Assembly: GCF_030445035.2 (NCBI RefSeq)
Contig: NC_080699.1
Span: forward strand, 5,022,001-5,086,000
Source of the DNA: Dasypus novemcinctus
Taxonomy: Eukaryota; Chordata; Mammalia; Cingulata; Dasypodidae
Length of the DNA: 64,000 bases
Direction of reading: 5' to 3'
In this document: positions 1 to 11,400 of the stretch, one piece after another
How positions within the stretch are numbered: position 1 is the stretch's first letter
How the letters are laid out: each line of letters starts with the position of its first letter
The notes under the pieces: generated by a model
What the model was told of the DNA's origin: nothing
Seen by the model: only the letters and a program-made list of their open reading frames with translations
Database searches by the model: none
Position numbers and translations under genes: made by a program

Positions 1-1446
1 CTTTTGTAATGAGACTTCAAGAACTCACATATTCTCAAGAATTATTGCCTTATCTCCTATTGGATTTTCCTTCAGAATCCCTTCCTTTGTCATTAAACAT
101 CCCTTCTATTTCTTTCTAAGGTTCTCTATGAGCAAGGAAAGAATCACAGATACCACTGAAACTACTGGAATCACAGTGAGAAATATTTATCTTTAACTTA
201 AAACATCACAAAGGTAATCAATTTCAAATTTATTTGAATCAATAACAAGGTTTATCAATCAGTCTTTTACTTAAAGAAAAAAACACAAAAAACTTCTAAG
301 TGCTATATCTATAAAAACGAACACCCAAGACAGAGGGAAAAAAATTTTTTTAAATTCCTCAGATTTCTCAAATCCAAAAAGCAATGATAAGAAAAGCTTA
401 ATAAAATAGGCTGTAATTGTAGAAAAAAGACATAAAAGAAATACTGATGAAAATATATCTGTCTAAATCCTTTGGTTAGAAAATTTTGTTCAAAATTTTT
501 CAATCACAGACACATAGAAGATATTTGTAATCCTTCCATGATCAGTAAGACTTTTAATATACTCTTCAACAAGTAAAAGTAAACTTGTAAAATAAGTCTG
601 CAGGTAATTTATTGTAGTGTTTGAGATAGTTTTTTCAAAATTAAGGAAGTATATCTTCACAATGCCCCTCTAGTTATTTACATTTTAGAAACTATGCACG
701 TTTAGAATGCAAGGAACAATCTGTTTTAGGCTATGCTTTAAAAAATCTTCAGTATAAATTCAAGATGAATAGACTGTCTGATATTAGAGCTTTCAAAATT
801 AAAACCATAAAACTGCCTATCCTGGGTTGTAGAAACAGAATTTTAGAGAGAACACGGTAGAACTCATCTGTTTCAAATAGTTTCTCTTCAGATATAAAAA
901 TGACATCAGATAAAAGGGAATGAGACAGTTGTTAATATTTTCCTTTGCACATGTTAAACATCCGACTGAGTGGTAGCAGAGCAGTCAACAAACCATGTCT
1001 GGCATCTGACCTACCTGAGTCCTCACTGAGTTCTTGTTTCCGTGCTACCATGTCTCTATGGTCAAAGACTGGTTAGCAACATCTAATTTGCAGAAGATTC
1101 AGGTGCATAAGTGGGGTTCTTTGTTCAGCCTGATTAAAGGATAGATAATTAAAAATATTTTCTTGCCATGTCAATCAGATGGCTCCATATTATCCCAAAC
1201 ATTGAATTCGCAAAGAGAATGTTTTCTTTGCATTTAAAAACTCATTTTTCTTGAAATAATAATATAACATATCAAATTCTAGAATTGCCATTTTATTACC
1301 AAAAAAAAAAAACAGATCTGATGGTCTTAAACATAGGACTGTACAATTAGCTCCAGAGTTACATGATTTCACAAAATTGCCATCTGGCACAAAGGGCTCT
1401 TTTCTTTGCAACAGTGAAGATGAAAGTAGGAAGGCAGATGGGTGAA
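1..1446. other. AT-rich non-coding stretch, nothing recognised
   Basis: AT-rich sequence with scattered short open frames on both strands. I see no repeat family I can name, no splice-flanked exon and no CpG cluster. The open frames here are short and low in complexity, so I do not call genes. Confidence 0.5.
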
Positions 1447-1532
1447 GATGGGAAAGGGCCATACAGAATGTACAAGATAGGAAAGGGCCATACAGGGTGT
1501 ACAACGTGGGAAAGGGCCACACAGGTGTACAA
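1447..1532. repeat. three-copy minisatellite, about 29-bp unit
   Basis: Three consecutive units at 1447-1475, 1476-1504 and 1505-1532 share the core GGAAAGGGCCAYACAG followed by TGTACAA. Units 1 and 2 are 29 bp and unit 3 is 28 bp, and they differ at a few positions. This is a local tandem duplication, not a dispersed element. It keeps a reading frame open on both strands, which explains the short open frames there. Confidence 0.85.
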
Positions 1533-2849
1533 AATTTGGACTTCTGACTTGCCCCTTGATATAAAAACATTTAAGGGGTATATTGAATTTCTGTAAATAC
1601 CCAGAGCAGAATAGCTTACCCTTCATTCTAATGACAAACACTGCAAGATCCTAAGAGATGTCTCTGAATTAATTGTGGCATTAGAAGGTCATTATGCTAC
1701 TTAGGGAGAATTGTCAGAAATGGTTGCATGTTGTTGAACAGATTCATTATTTTGAAAACCTGGCAAATAAAGGGAAAGAAGGGAGCATTCGTATTGCATT
1801 TCCTGTACAAATTATACTAATGGGTAATAAAATAGCAGATCAGAGGAAGTTTTTCATATAAAAAAATATTCTAACATGAAATGAAAAAGGAAGGATAATA
1901 TTAAAATAGCATCACTGTGCAACCACTAAAAAATTAATGGATCTAGGTATTGAGTATCAAAGGCTATTAACATCTTAAAAGAGAAACAACTAGACATAAC
2001 TTGCTTACAGGTGGAAAAACAAAATAACACCCATGATGCGGTTTTTCCACAAATATCAGCTCTGAATTTAATCAATCCTCAATATCCAACTCCTAATTTA
2101 TAGGAAATGCAGAGTACAGAGGATGATATAAACTATACCACACCATATGCATTTCCTAAGCTGCAGGACATAGGATAAATCTCTAATTTTCTTAAATAAT
2201 TATATTATAAGAAGGAAAACAACTTTAAATTAATATTTACAAAAATGTGAGCCAATTACAATGTTTAGTGCTCATCTGAATTCTGATTCAAACAAATTTT
2301 AAATACATGTATATGTTAGCCATTATAAAGTAAATGGTGCCAGGCTATCACTCTAACCAATAAAAAATGCTACTAGAGAAAATGTATAAACAAATGTTAT
2401 CAGGTATGGAAAATAGAGAACACAAAACTGATTCTCTGGGAGAAGGGAAACTCATAATTTAAGACCCAAGATCATTCACCTCTTTGACCTGGGATAATTA
2501 GTAAATTTGCATGCAAGGGAACTGAGTCAAAAAAGAGAACACTGATCTTGCTTTCTGCAGGGCAGTGATCACATACTGAGATGGCTGATGGGAATGGGAT
2601 CTATGAGATGAGGATTTGAAGAAGAGGGATTTTTGAGGAGACAGGGATTCAGGATTCCATGTGGGACTCTATCTAAACTTAGTGGTTGAAGAGAGGTTGA
2701 AATGTTCAGTCAAGATCACCCAAGGCTTATCAGGTAGCAATTAATATAGGGTGAGAGTGGAACAAAGATAATAGAAGTTTTACAATATTGGGCAAAGAGG
2801 ATAGTTAAAATTCTCTCTATTCCAGAGTGAAGAGATCCTGTTAGATCTG
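1533..2849. other. AT-rich non-coding stretch
   Basis: No gene or confidently assignable repeat. The right part (about 2460-2849) may be a decayed 5' extension of the L1/HAL1 copy that becomes recognisable from about 2850, but I cannot place that boundary. Confidence 0.4.
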
Positions 2850-4135
2850 TTATTTAGACTGAGATAATCTGAAAAGACTTAAGAGTGAGGAGCATGCCCT
2901 AGAATAAGCCCTATCCTCGACTCTCCTTAGCAAAGCCTAAAACCAAGACTGAAAGATTATTAAGGGAGAGAGAGAGTTTGGCTATTAAGTTATAGGCCTT
3001 ATGGAATATTCTGGGCTTTCCAAGAGCTATACTTAACAAAGTATAAAATTGAGTCTAAACAAGTTCAAGGATATTTTCAGCTATTAATTGAAAAAGGTCA
3101 GGATGATCAGCCAATATCAAGCTAGAATCAATATTCTTCAAAGAAAGGAAACAGAATCCAGAGTTTCTCCAATGTATTGTTCACATCTCATATTTAATTA
3201 AAAAATCAGCAGACGTATAAATAAGCAAGAAAATGTGCTCTTTAACCAAGAAAGGGGGAAAAATTTAGTAAGAATAAAACGCAGATGGAATAGATGTTGT
3301 ACTTAGAACACAAAGATTTTAGACTAACTGTAATAATTACATTTAAATAATTAAAAGAAAACATGGTAGTGTGAAAACATAGGGAATCATGACAGAAAAA
3401 AAAAAAAAAATAGAAATTCCAAAACTAAAAAGTACAGTAATGGGAATGAAAAAGTCACTGGTTGGACTTGGCAGCAGTAGAAAGATGGCAAAAGAAAAGA
3501 TTAATGAACTTGAAAATAAACCAATAGTAATAATACAATAGAAAAATGTTCAAATTTTTTTCAGCTGAAAAGATACAATCTCCGAGACCTGTGTCACAAT
3601 ATCATAGAGTTGATCATATGTGTAATCAGTGATTTGAGCAAAAATTTTTTAAAGAAATAGCATTCAAAATCTTGTGGGAGGGGGGTGGGGGGTATATGGG
3701 GACCTCATATTTTTTGTATGTAACATTTAAAAGAAAACAAAGAAGGGAAAACAATAAAAAATAAAAAATCTTCCTAATGTGATTTAAAATACTGACTTAA
3801 AGATCCTCAATATCAGCAAGATTCAAGTAGAGTACATATTTTCCTGAGGAAATAACAGACAAATCCAAATCAAGGGACATTCTATAAAATGATTGTCTTA
3901 TAATCTTCAAAGATGTCAAAGAAAACTGAGGTGACTATTCGAAATTAAAGGAAACTGGAGACACACAACAACGAAAAACAGTATGTGGTTCTGGATTGGA
4001 TCTTTTGCAATAAAAGAAATCACTGACATAATTAGTGAAATACAAATGGGGTCTCTGGGTTAAGGGTCTATGGGAGTTCCATTAACACCTTCTGTATTTT
4101 GAAATTGCTTCAAAATAAAAATAAAAATAGAACTC
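2850..4135 (+). mobile_element. ancient L1ME/HAL1-type LINE fragment
   Basis: From about 2850 the sequence resembles the 5' UTR and ORF1 part of old L1M/HAL1 elements: the segment around 2980-3180 with 'TATAGGCCTTA' and 'TTTCTCCAATGTATT', then an ORF1-like helical stretch at 3400-3640 ending near 'GACCTGTGTCACAATATCA'. From about 3780 it resembles the L1ME 3' UTR, with 'GGATTGGATC' near 3992 and an A-rich end near 4130. No ORF2 is present between them, as expected for half-L1 (HAL1) elements or after an internal deletion. All frames are broken. A later 91-bp L1 insertion (3674-3764) splits it. Family assignment is from memory of the consensus, not an alignment. Confidence 0.6.
3674..3764 (+). 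mobile_element. extremely 5'-truncated xenarthran L1 (3' end only)
   Basis: Only the last ~90 bases of an L1 were inserted: a G-rich tract (3674-3700), then a GGGGACCTCATATTTTTTG-like stretch, then an A-rich tail. The same 3' terminus recurs at about 30500-30560 at the end of a longer copy. The insert is flanked by the 8-bp direct repeat AAAATCTT (3666-3673 and 3765-3772), which fits target-primed reverse transcription into the older HAL1/L1ME copy. Confidence 0.7.
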
Positions 4136-4149
4136 AATATTGCTATAAA

Positions 4150-4316
4150 CTAGCTATTAATATATTATTTTTGTCAAATTATTTCACCTTTTATGACTCA
4201 ATTTCTTCATGTGTAAGATGAAGGTATTAACTGCTACCTAATGGGATACTGAGAGGAATAGAATGAAATACTTGAATATAGTACCTGGCCATCATATGAA
4301 CAAACACTCAATGGAC
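4150..4316 (+). repeat. MIR SINE, left part
   Basis: The stretch around 4195-4316 reads like the central and 3' part of a MIR: 'TTTCTTCATGTGTAAGATG', a weak 'GATACTGAGAGGAATA', 'GTACCTGGC' and 'AACACTCAATGGA'. It continues after the LTR insertion at 4753-4785 as 'TGGCATTGTTATCATA'. It predates the LTR that splits it. Confidence 0.65.
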
Positions 4317-4746
4317 TGACCCCACCGGCGGATCAGTCGGAACCAAGACCTGAGGGAGGGAGCGGGAATGAAAGGGACAAGAGACACAAAGAATGGAGAC
4401 AAGACAGGATTCTGATCAAGTCTCATTTATTGAGGGTCAGTCAGGGGTATTTATAGCCAGGGATGAAGGAGGTGGTACATACTGACGACAGTGCATGTGT
4501 CGGTAAATGATTGGGTAACTAGATTTTTATTTTTGCGCCACATGCATGCGCAGATGGTTGTTTGGCAACGTCTGCGGAAAGACTTTCGCGCTCTTTAGGG
4601 AGTGCCCAATCGGAGCGTGGGGGAGAGGCGTGAGAATAGAAACTTAATTACTTTAGTGAGGGTGGGGAAATAGAAACTTAACTGGGTTAGGCGTTATTTC
4701 ACAAGATGGCTGCGACTGATACTGGCGCCAAAAGCAGCCTCCCACA
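4317..4746 (-). mobile_element. solo LTR of a class II (ERVK/IAP-like) endogenous retrovirus
   Basis: A 430-bp solo LTR. Read on the minus strand it starts TGTGGGAGG and ends GGGGTCA, so it has canonical TG...CA ends. It carries a TATA box (minus CTATAAATA, near 4449-4456) and a poly(A) signal AATAAA (plus TTTATT, 4427-4432). The bases after the signal resemble the R/U5 of IAP-type LTRs. It is flanked by a 6-bp target duplication ATGGAC/ATGGAT (4311-4316 and 4747-4752), the length expected for class II retroviruses. It keeps many CpG dinucleotides, unlike the older repeats nearby, so it is relatively young. No internal viral genes are present, as expected after LTR-LTR recombination. Confidence 0.85.
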
Positions 4747-4752
4747 ATGGAT

Positions 4753-4800
4753 GGCATTGTTATCATAATGTTATGAAGATGATGATGATGATGAAGAAGT
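4753..4800 (+). repeat. MIR right part followed by (GAT)n
   Basis: The continuation of the MIR interrupted at 4317-4746, grading into a short GAT/GAA triplet run at about 4778-4800. Confidence 0.5.
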
Positions 4801-4889
4801 TCTTGTCAATAATTTACTGGTTTTCCTAGAGTATAAAATGTCCTCAATTGTAAGACATATGACTTTTATACCACTGGTAAAAATGAAGC

Positions 4890-5420
4890 ATGGGGCCTAC
4901 AACTCTGACAAAATGGGGGAAAAACAAGAAAAACACCTAGTTACATCAGATGCAAATCTTTGGGGAAAAAAAAAAAAGAAAATCTTTAGAGCAGCCAGAG
5001 GAAAAAAGCTTGTTACAAACTGGAAAAAAATAAGAATTTTCTCATCTTTTGTTGAAACAATGTGAGGCAGAAGACAGTCAAATGACATTTTAAATGTGCT
5101 GGGGAAAAACAACAGTGATAGCAACTTCCAACCCAGAATTCTATGTTTAGTGAAAATATGCTTCGAAAATGCAGGTAAATTAAATATGTTTTCTAGAAAC
5201 ATAATGTGAGATAACTTTTAAACAATGCACATGCAGTAAAGGAAATGCAAAGGATGCCCTTCTGGATGAGGAGAAATGAAGCCAAATGGAAACTAAGATC
5301 TATGGGAAGAAATAAACATGGATAAGAATAATAGCAAAAAAGAAGATAAATATGTTTTCTTTATTCCCTATAGTTAACTTAAAAGACAAATTGCTGTTGA
5401 AAGCAAAAAGTAATATAATT
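4890..5420 (+). mobile_element. old L1M-type LINE fragment
   Basis: The stretch around 5090-5175 contains 'AACCCAGAATTCTATG', 'GTGAAAATATGCTT' and 'GAAAATGCAGG', and 5230-5330 contains 'AAAGGATGCCCTTCTGGATGAGGAG'-like text. These resemble an L1M/HAL1 internal or 3' region in plus orientation. Heavily diverged with no open frame of note. Confidence 0.5.
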
Positions 5421-6560
5421 CTAAATTGGGGTAATCTTTCAAGAATGAGGTCATGAAGACTTATCACCTGAGTTAGACTACCTTCCTACTTCCCATTCTC
5501 TAACACAGCACTGTTTACTTGCCTTTTACTTGTCTTCTCTACTGTTTTATCGTTGCTAAATGAATGAATAATGAAATAATTTGTGTGAAATTAATGATGG
5601 GGATGAAATATTGATTAGCAGTATCAATTTGGCAATTTAAATACCATAATGTATATAGCCACATACCACAGTGTTCATTCTCTGTGTTCCTAAAAAGGGT
5701 AGCTCTCAAGAGGAAGTGACAGAAAGACATTAAGGAAAAAGAAACAAAGAAATGTGTTTGGCTCCAAATTCTCATTAATGATTACATGTAATTCTTGTGG
5801 CCTTAATAATACCAGACCTTTTGTGGTTGAGAGCTTGTTGCTGAGAAAGAGTCTAAAAGTAAACACCCACCACGGATGCGCCCCTCGCAGGGCCAGCACT
5901 GCAGAAGGTGGAGCCACAGGTCAGCCTGCGTCTTGGTGCATTGCACGGTTCTTACTCTTTCAGACGTTTAGCGCCATCACTGAAACAGAGACAAATGCAG
6001 ACTAACATGGTAGTCGCTCATGCAGGGATTTAGAGTAATTATCACCTAATTTTCCACACCCATTATTTGCCACAGAAATTGTGAGTATAATGTCTAAAAG
6101 ATAAATAACCTCATTAGATAAGATCACTTCCCTTCCTCTCAAAACCCTAATAATTATGTTGGATATAAATAATGGAGTAAGTAAGAACTCTTATTTATTA
6201 TATTTGAGTATATACCTGTAGTCTTATCCTAAAACATTTATAAATATAAAGAAATGATAAATTTTGAGGATAATAGAGAGCCCCAACAGCCCCAAAATAT
6301 TTTTTTCCTACTTCACTGATAGTTGCTATTCTTTAATGATGCATAAAATTATTATTTCACAATTAAATATATGGAAATAAAGGCTAATATCCTTATTATG
6401 GGTGATGGATTGGCAACCTAGCTAACTAATCTGGTCTTATACTGAAAAACTGTAGATAAAGCTATTAATAACTTCATAGAGTTTATATGAGCAAGTGAAG
6501 TGCTATGCAAACTATACATAATAAGTACTTAAAATAGATTACCTCTTACTATGTTTTACC
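5421..6560. other. non-coding stretch, nothing recognised
   Basis: Mostly AT-rich. A short island of higher GC at about 5870-5960 contains a few CpGs, but I see no exon, promoter or named repeat in it. Confidence 0.45.
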
Positions 6561-6567
6561 TACTGAT

Positions 6568-7145
6568 TTAGTTTGCTGTCAATGCAAAAATACCAGAAAT
6601 GGTTTGGCTTTTATATTAGGAACGTATTAGGATGGATGCTTGCAGTTCCAAGGCAGTGAAAATGTCCAAATCAAGGCATCATCAGAAGATGCTGGCTCAC
6701 CAAGTCACCACTGTGGGCAATCAGGCACATGGCGGTGCATGCAGAGATGCTTTCTCTCAGAACTCAGCAGTTGGCAATCAAGCATATGGCTTGTTTCTTC
6801 CTTCTCCTCCCTGCTTCAACTTAGGCTGCTCCACTGATACCAGCCTCTGGCCTCTCTCTCAGTCTCTTAGGGATTCTCTTTCTGCCCCTGCAGGTGATCC
6901 TGGAGTCCTCTCTCCTGTGGCAGGGTAAAATGGCAGCCCTTTCTCTGTGTCTGTGCATTCAGTCCTCATTTATAAAGGATTCCAAGCAAGGGGCCAAACC
7001 CACCCTGCCATGCCTCACTGAAGTGCTCTAATCAAAGGCCCCCAACTGAAGTCAATCCAATCAAAGGGACCCACACCCATGGGGGTGGATTCACTCCCAG
7101 ACCATGATCTTTTCTGGGATTTGCAAAAGTTTCAAACTGTCACAG
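6568..7145 (-). mobile_element. solo LTR, xenarthran MaLR/ERVL-like family (copy A)
   Basis: On the minus strand this begins near TGTGACAGTTTGAAACTTT and ends near the complement of 6568-6625, where 'ATACCAGAAATGGTTTGGC' and 'AAAATGTCCAAA' are diagnostic. A copy of the same family lies in the opposite orientation at 16690-17300. A TATA-like CCTTTATAA is present on the minus strand near 6968-6978, in the same context as in the other copy. I read it as a solo LTR; no internal retroviral region is visible. Confidence 0.65.
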
Positions 7146-7539
7146 CTCTTAAATCTGCTTTTTTGTGTCTAAATAATCACCATTAGATTATTTCAGAAAG
7201 CAAGTTTGAATTGGTGTGGAAGAGAGTGACATTAGGCAAGAAAGGGGAGTGGGCAACATGAGTAGAGTCACAGTAAAAGTCTGAGTAAATGAAAACTAGC
7301 ACCAGAGACAAAGTCAAAATTGGCTTGCAGCTGCTTGGACCAGAGATGATTTCATGTCATTATGAAGTGAGGTATTCCCGTGAATTTATGAAGTACTTGA
7401 AGTTCAATTTTATTATCTGTAAAACTGGAAAACAGTATACATTTCACCAAGTTATTAACATAAGGAAGGTAAAATTCTTATAAGAAATCCTAGGTCATAG
7501 TTAAAGATAAAGAACAAAAATTAACAGATACAATGTAAC

Positions 7540-7755
7540 ACTTTTAGGCATTATTATCATCCTTTCAACATGAAGAAATCTGCCCAGAAAGTAGATATGA
7601 TGAGTACATTGTAAGCTGTTAGGCAGCAGTCTAACTGCCTAATTGTGATTGGCAAGATCTTCTTTATATCCATGTCTACTACTATAGTGACTGGAACATG
7701 GGTGGAGGCCTATAATTATTGAATGATTTGATGAATAAATAAATTAATGAATTTC
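7540..7755 (+). repeat. probable L2/MIR 3' end
   Basis: Ends with 'TGACTGGAACATGGGTGG' and a run of GAATGATTTGATGAATAAAT, the AATGAATGAATAAAT-like terminus typical of L2 and MIR elements. Strongly diverged. Confidence 0.45.
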
Positions 7756-7829
7756 CCATCAAATGGCAGTTGGGTATTCAAATATACTACTCTGTAGCTC
7801 CAGTTCATCCAGACTCCCTGGGTTCTTAA

Positions 7830-7915
7830 TATTTTATTTCTCCTTCTCTCCCTGCCCCTCTCATTCCCTCCTCCTCTACCTCTCCCTCCCTTTCTCTTCT
7901 CCTCTGATGTAGAAA
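7830..7915. repeat. CT-rich low-complexity tract
   Basis: A polypyrimidine-rich run on the plus strand (CTCC, CCCT and TTCTCC units). No other feature here. Confidence 0.7.
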
Positions 7916-8120
7916 TAGAAAATTAAGCAGGGATTTTATAAGAAAAAATATTATAAGCTGGAAATTCCAAAGAAAGCAGATTGAGGCTATTGCCATCATA
8001 GTAGAAGTATCAGAATCTGGCTACCTGTAAAAAGCAAACATATATTAGATAACCAATGTGTATTTCACTAATTTAAAGTCTGTCCAAGAGCAGATAGTGG
8101 TATTAAAACACAAAAGAAAG

Positions 8121-8152
8121 ATTTGTTTGTTTGTTTGATTGATTGATTGTTT
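8121..8152. repeat. (TTTG)n/(ATTG)n microsatellite
   Basis: Four-base repeats TTTG then ATTG, a common A-tail-derived microsatellite form. Confidence 0.8.
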
Positions 8153-8449
8153 TTATAAAATTCCAGGCTAAGTACAAGAAAAATAGGATGACTATCAAAT
8201 TCAGAATTTTGTTCAGCAAAAGTAGCATGCTTCAAAAATATTCAATGTCTGATTACGACTAGACCCTCTTTGTTTTTCTAAGAAGCTATTTCTTCAATTC
8301 TTCATTGCTTCCTAGATTTTTAAAGAGCAAGTCGTAAAAGGCTAACTTTTGTTAAGAAAGCACTCAGTCTTTCTTTAGGAGTTAGGACATTTGTGCCTAG
8401 GACCTGGGGAAACCAACTGCAAATTTTATGGATTTACTCTTCTGTTCTA

Positions 8450-11400
8450 TACAGAATCTCAAGAACATGGTTAAATGTGTCAAAAATAAAATGACAGATA
8501 AAATGCAATGGTCAAAATGGATGAAATAAGATCTGCCTTTACAATAATAACATTGAATGTTATTGGATTAAACTACCCAATCAAAAGATGCAGACTGTTG
8601 GAATACATAAGAAAATAGGAGCCATATATGTGATTTCTGCAAGAGATGCACCTTAGACACAAGGATATTAATAGATTGAAAGTGAAAGTTTGGAAAAAGA
8701 TAGTCTATGTGTGCAGTAACCACACAAAAGCTGGGGTAGCTATACGTGTATCAGATGATATAGACTTTAAAAGCAAAACTGTTTTTAGAGACAAGGAAGA
8801 ACATTACATATTAATAAAAGAATGACTCACCAGGAAGAAATCACAATCATCAATGTATATGTACCTAACCAAGATGCCCCAAGATATATGAGGCAACACT
8901 GGCAAAACTGAAGGGATAAATAAGCATCTCTACAATAATAGTTAGAAACTTGAGTGCACCACTCTTAACATTGGATAATATCTGGACAGAGGATCAATAA
9001 AGAGACAGAGAGCTTGAATAATATGATAAATGGACTAAACCTAATGGACATATACAGAACATTGAACCCCAAAACAGCAGGATATACATTCTTTTCAAAT
9101 GGTCATGGATTTTTCTCCAGGATAGATCATATGTTGGGCCACAAAGCAGATCTCAAAAAAATCAATAAATTCAACAAAATTGAAATTATACAAAGCACTT
9201 TCTCTGATCATAATGTAATGAAGTTGAAAATCAATAAGCAGCAGAAAAAGGGAAAATTCACATATATATGAAGATTAAACAACACACTCTTAAATAATCA
9301 GTGGGTCAAAGAAGAAATTTCAAGAGAAATCAGTAAATATCTCAAGACAAATGACAGTGAGAATAGAACATATCAGACCTGTGGGATGCAACAAAGGCAG
9401 TGTTGAGAGGAAAACGGTATAGCCCTCAATGCCTACATTCAAAAGGAAGAAAGAGCTAAAATCAATGACCTAAACACACAGTTGGAGGAACCAGAAAAAG
9501 AACAACAAACTAATCCCAAAGCAAGCAGAAGGAACAAAATAACAAAGAACAGAGCAGAAATAAATGAAAATGGAAACAAAAAAAAATAAAATTAAATTAA
9601 CAAAACCAAAGTTGGTTCTTAAAGATTAAGAAAATTGACAAAGCCTCAGCTAGACTGACTAAGAAAAAAAGAGAGAAGATGCAAATAAATGAAATAAAAA
9701 ATGAAAATGTGAACATTACTTCTGACCCCACAGAAATAAGAGAGATACTATGAACAATTTCATGTCAAAAAACTAGACAATGTAGATGAAATGGAAAAAT
9801 TCCTAGGAACACACAAACTACACTGACCCTAGAAGAAATAGAAGACCTCAACAAACCAATCACAAGTAAAGATATTGAAACAGTCATCAAAGAGTTTCCA
9901 AAATGAAAAGCCCAGGACCAGATGGTTTCACAGGTGAGTTCCACCAAGCATTCAAAGAAGACTTAATACTAATCTTACACAAGCTCTTCCAAAAAATTGA
10001 ACAAGAAGGAACACTACCAAACTCATTCTATGCTTATATAATTATCACCCTAATACCAAACCCAGATAAAGATATTTCTGAAAAAGAAAATTACAGACCC
10101 ATTTCTCTAATGAATACGGATACAAAAATCCTCAATAAAATACTCATTAATCAAATCCAACAACACATTAAAAGAATTATTCATCACAAACAAGTGGGTT
10201 TTATACCAGGCATGCCCAGGTGATTCAACACAAGAAAATCAATCAGCATAATATACCACATTAATAAATCAAAGAAGAAAATCACATGATCAATTGCCAC
10301 AGAAAAGCTGATTGACAAAATACAGCATCCTTTCTTGATAAAAATACAACAAAATATAGAAATTGAAGGAAACTTTCACAACATGATGAAGGCCATATAA
10401 AAAAATCCCACAACTAACATTGTACCAATGTTGAAAGCCTGAAAGATTTCCTGTTGAGATCAGGGACAGACAAGGATGCTCACTTTCACCACTGTTTTCC
10501 AATATAGTGTTAGTGTCTCTAGCTAGAGCAATCAGGCAAGATAAAGAAATAAAAGGCATCCAAACTGGAAAGGAAGAATTAAAACTTTCACTATTCACAG
10601 ATGATATGATCCTATATCTAGACAGTCCAGAAATATCTACAATAAAGCTGCTAGAGCTAATAAATGATTTAAAGAGCATCAGGATACAAGATGAATATGT
10701 GAAAATCACTGGTGTTTCAATACACTAATAATATACAATCTGAGGAGGAAGTCAGGAAAAAATTCCATTTACAATAGCAACTAAAAGAATCAAATATTTA
10801 GGAATAAACTTAACCAAGGATGTAAAGTACTTTTATTCAGAAAACTATAATGCATTGCTAAAAGAAGTCAAAAAAGACCTAAATAATTGGAAGAGCACTC
10901 CATGCGTATGGATTGGAAGACCAAGTATCATTAAGATATCAGTTCTACCCAAATTGATATACAGATTCAATTCAATCCCAATAAAAATTCCATCAGCATT
11001 TTTAAACAAATGGAAAACACCATTATCAAATTTATCTGGAAGAGTAAAACACCCCAAATAGCCAGAAACATCTTAAAATGGGAAAGTGAAGTTGGAGAAT
11101 TCTCACTTCCAGACTTTAAATCATATTACCTAGCTACAGTGGTAAAAACAGCATAGTTTTGGCATAAAGATAGACACATAGACAAACAGAACTGAATTGA
11201 TGGTTCAGAAACAGACCCTCACATCTATGGCCAAGTGATTTTTAACAAGTCCATCAAACCCACCCAGCTGGGACAGAATAGTCTATTCAATAAATGGTGC
11301 TGGGATAACAGGATAAAGAAAGAAAGAAAACTGCTATCTCACTCCTTATACAAAAATGAACTCAAAATGAATCAGACATAAATATAAAAGCAAGTACCAT

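Noticed and set aside
9014..11061. L1 ORF2 segments as functional reverse transcriptase
   Set aside because: The segments lie in different frames with stops between them. The element is 5' truncated and lacks ORF1, so it cannot be autonomous.
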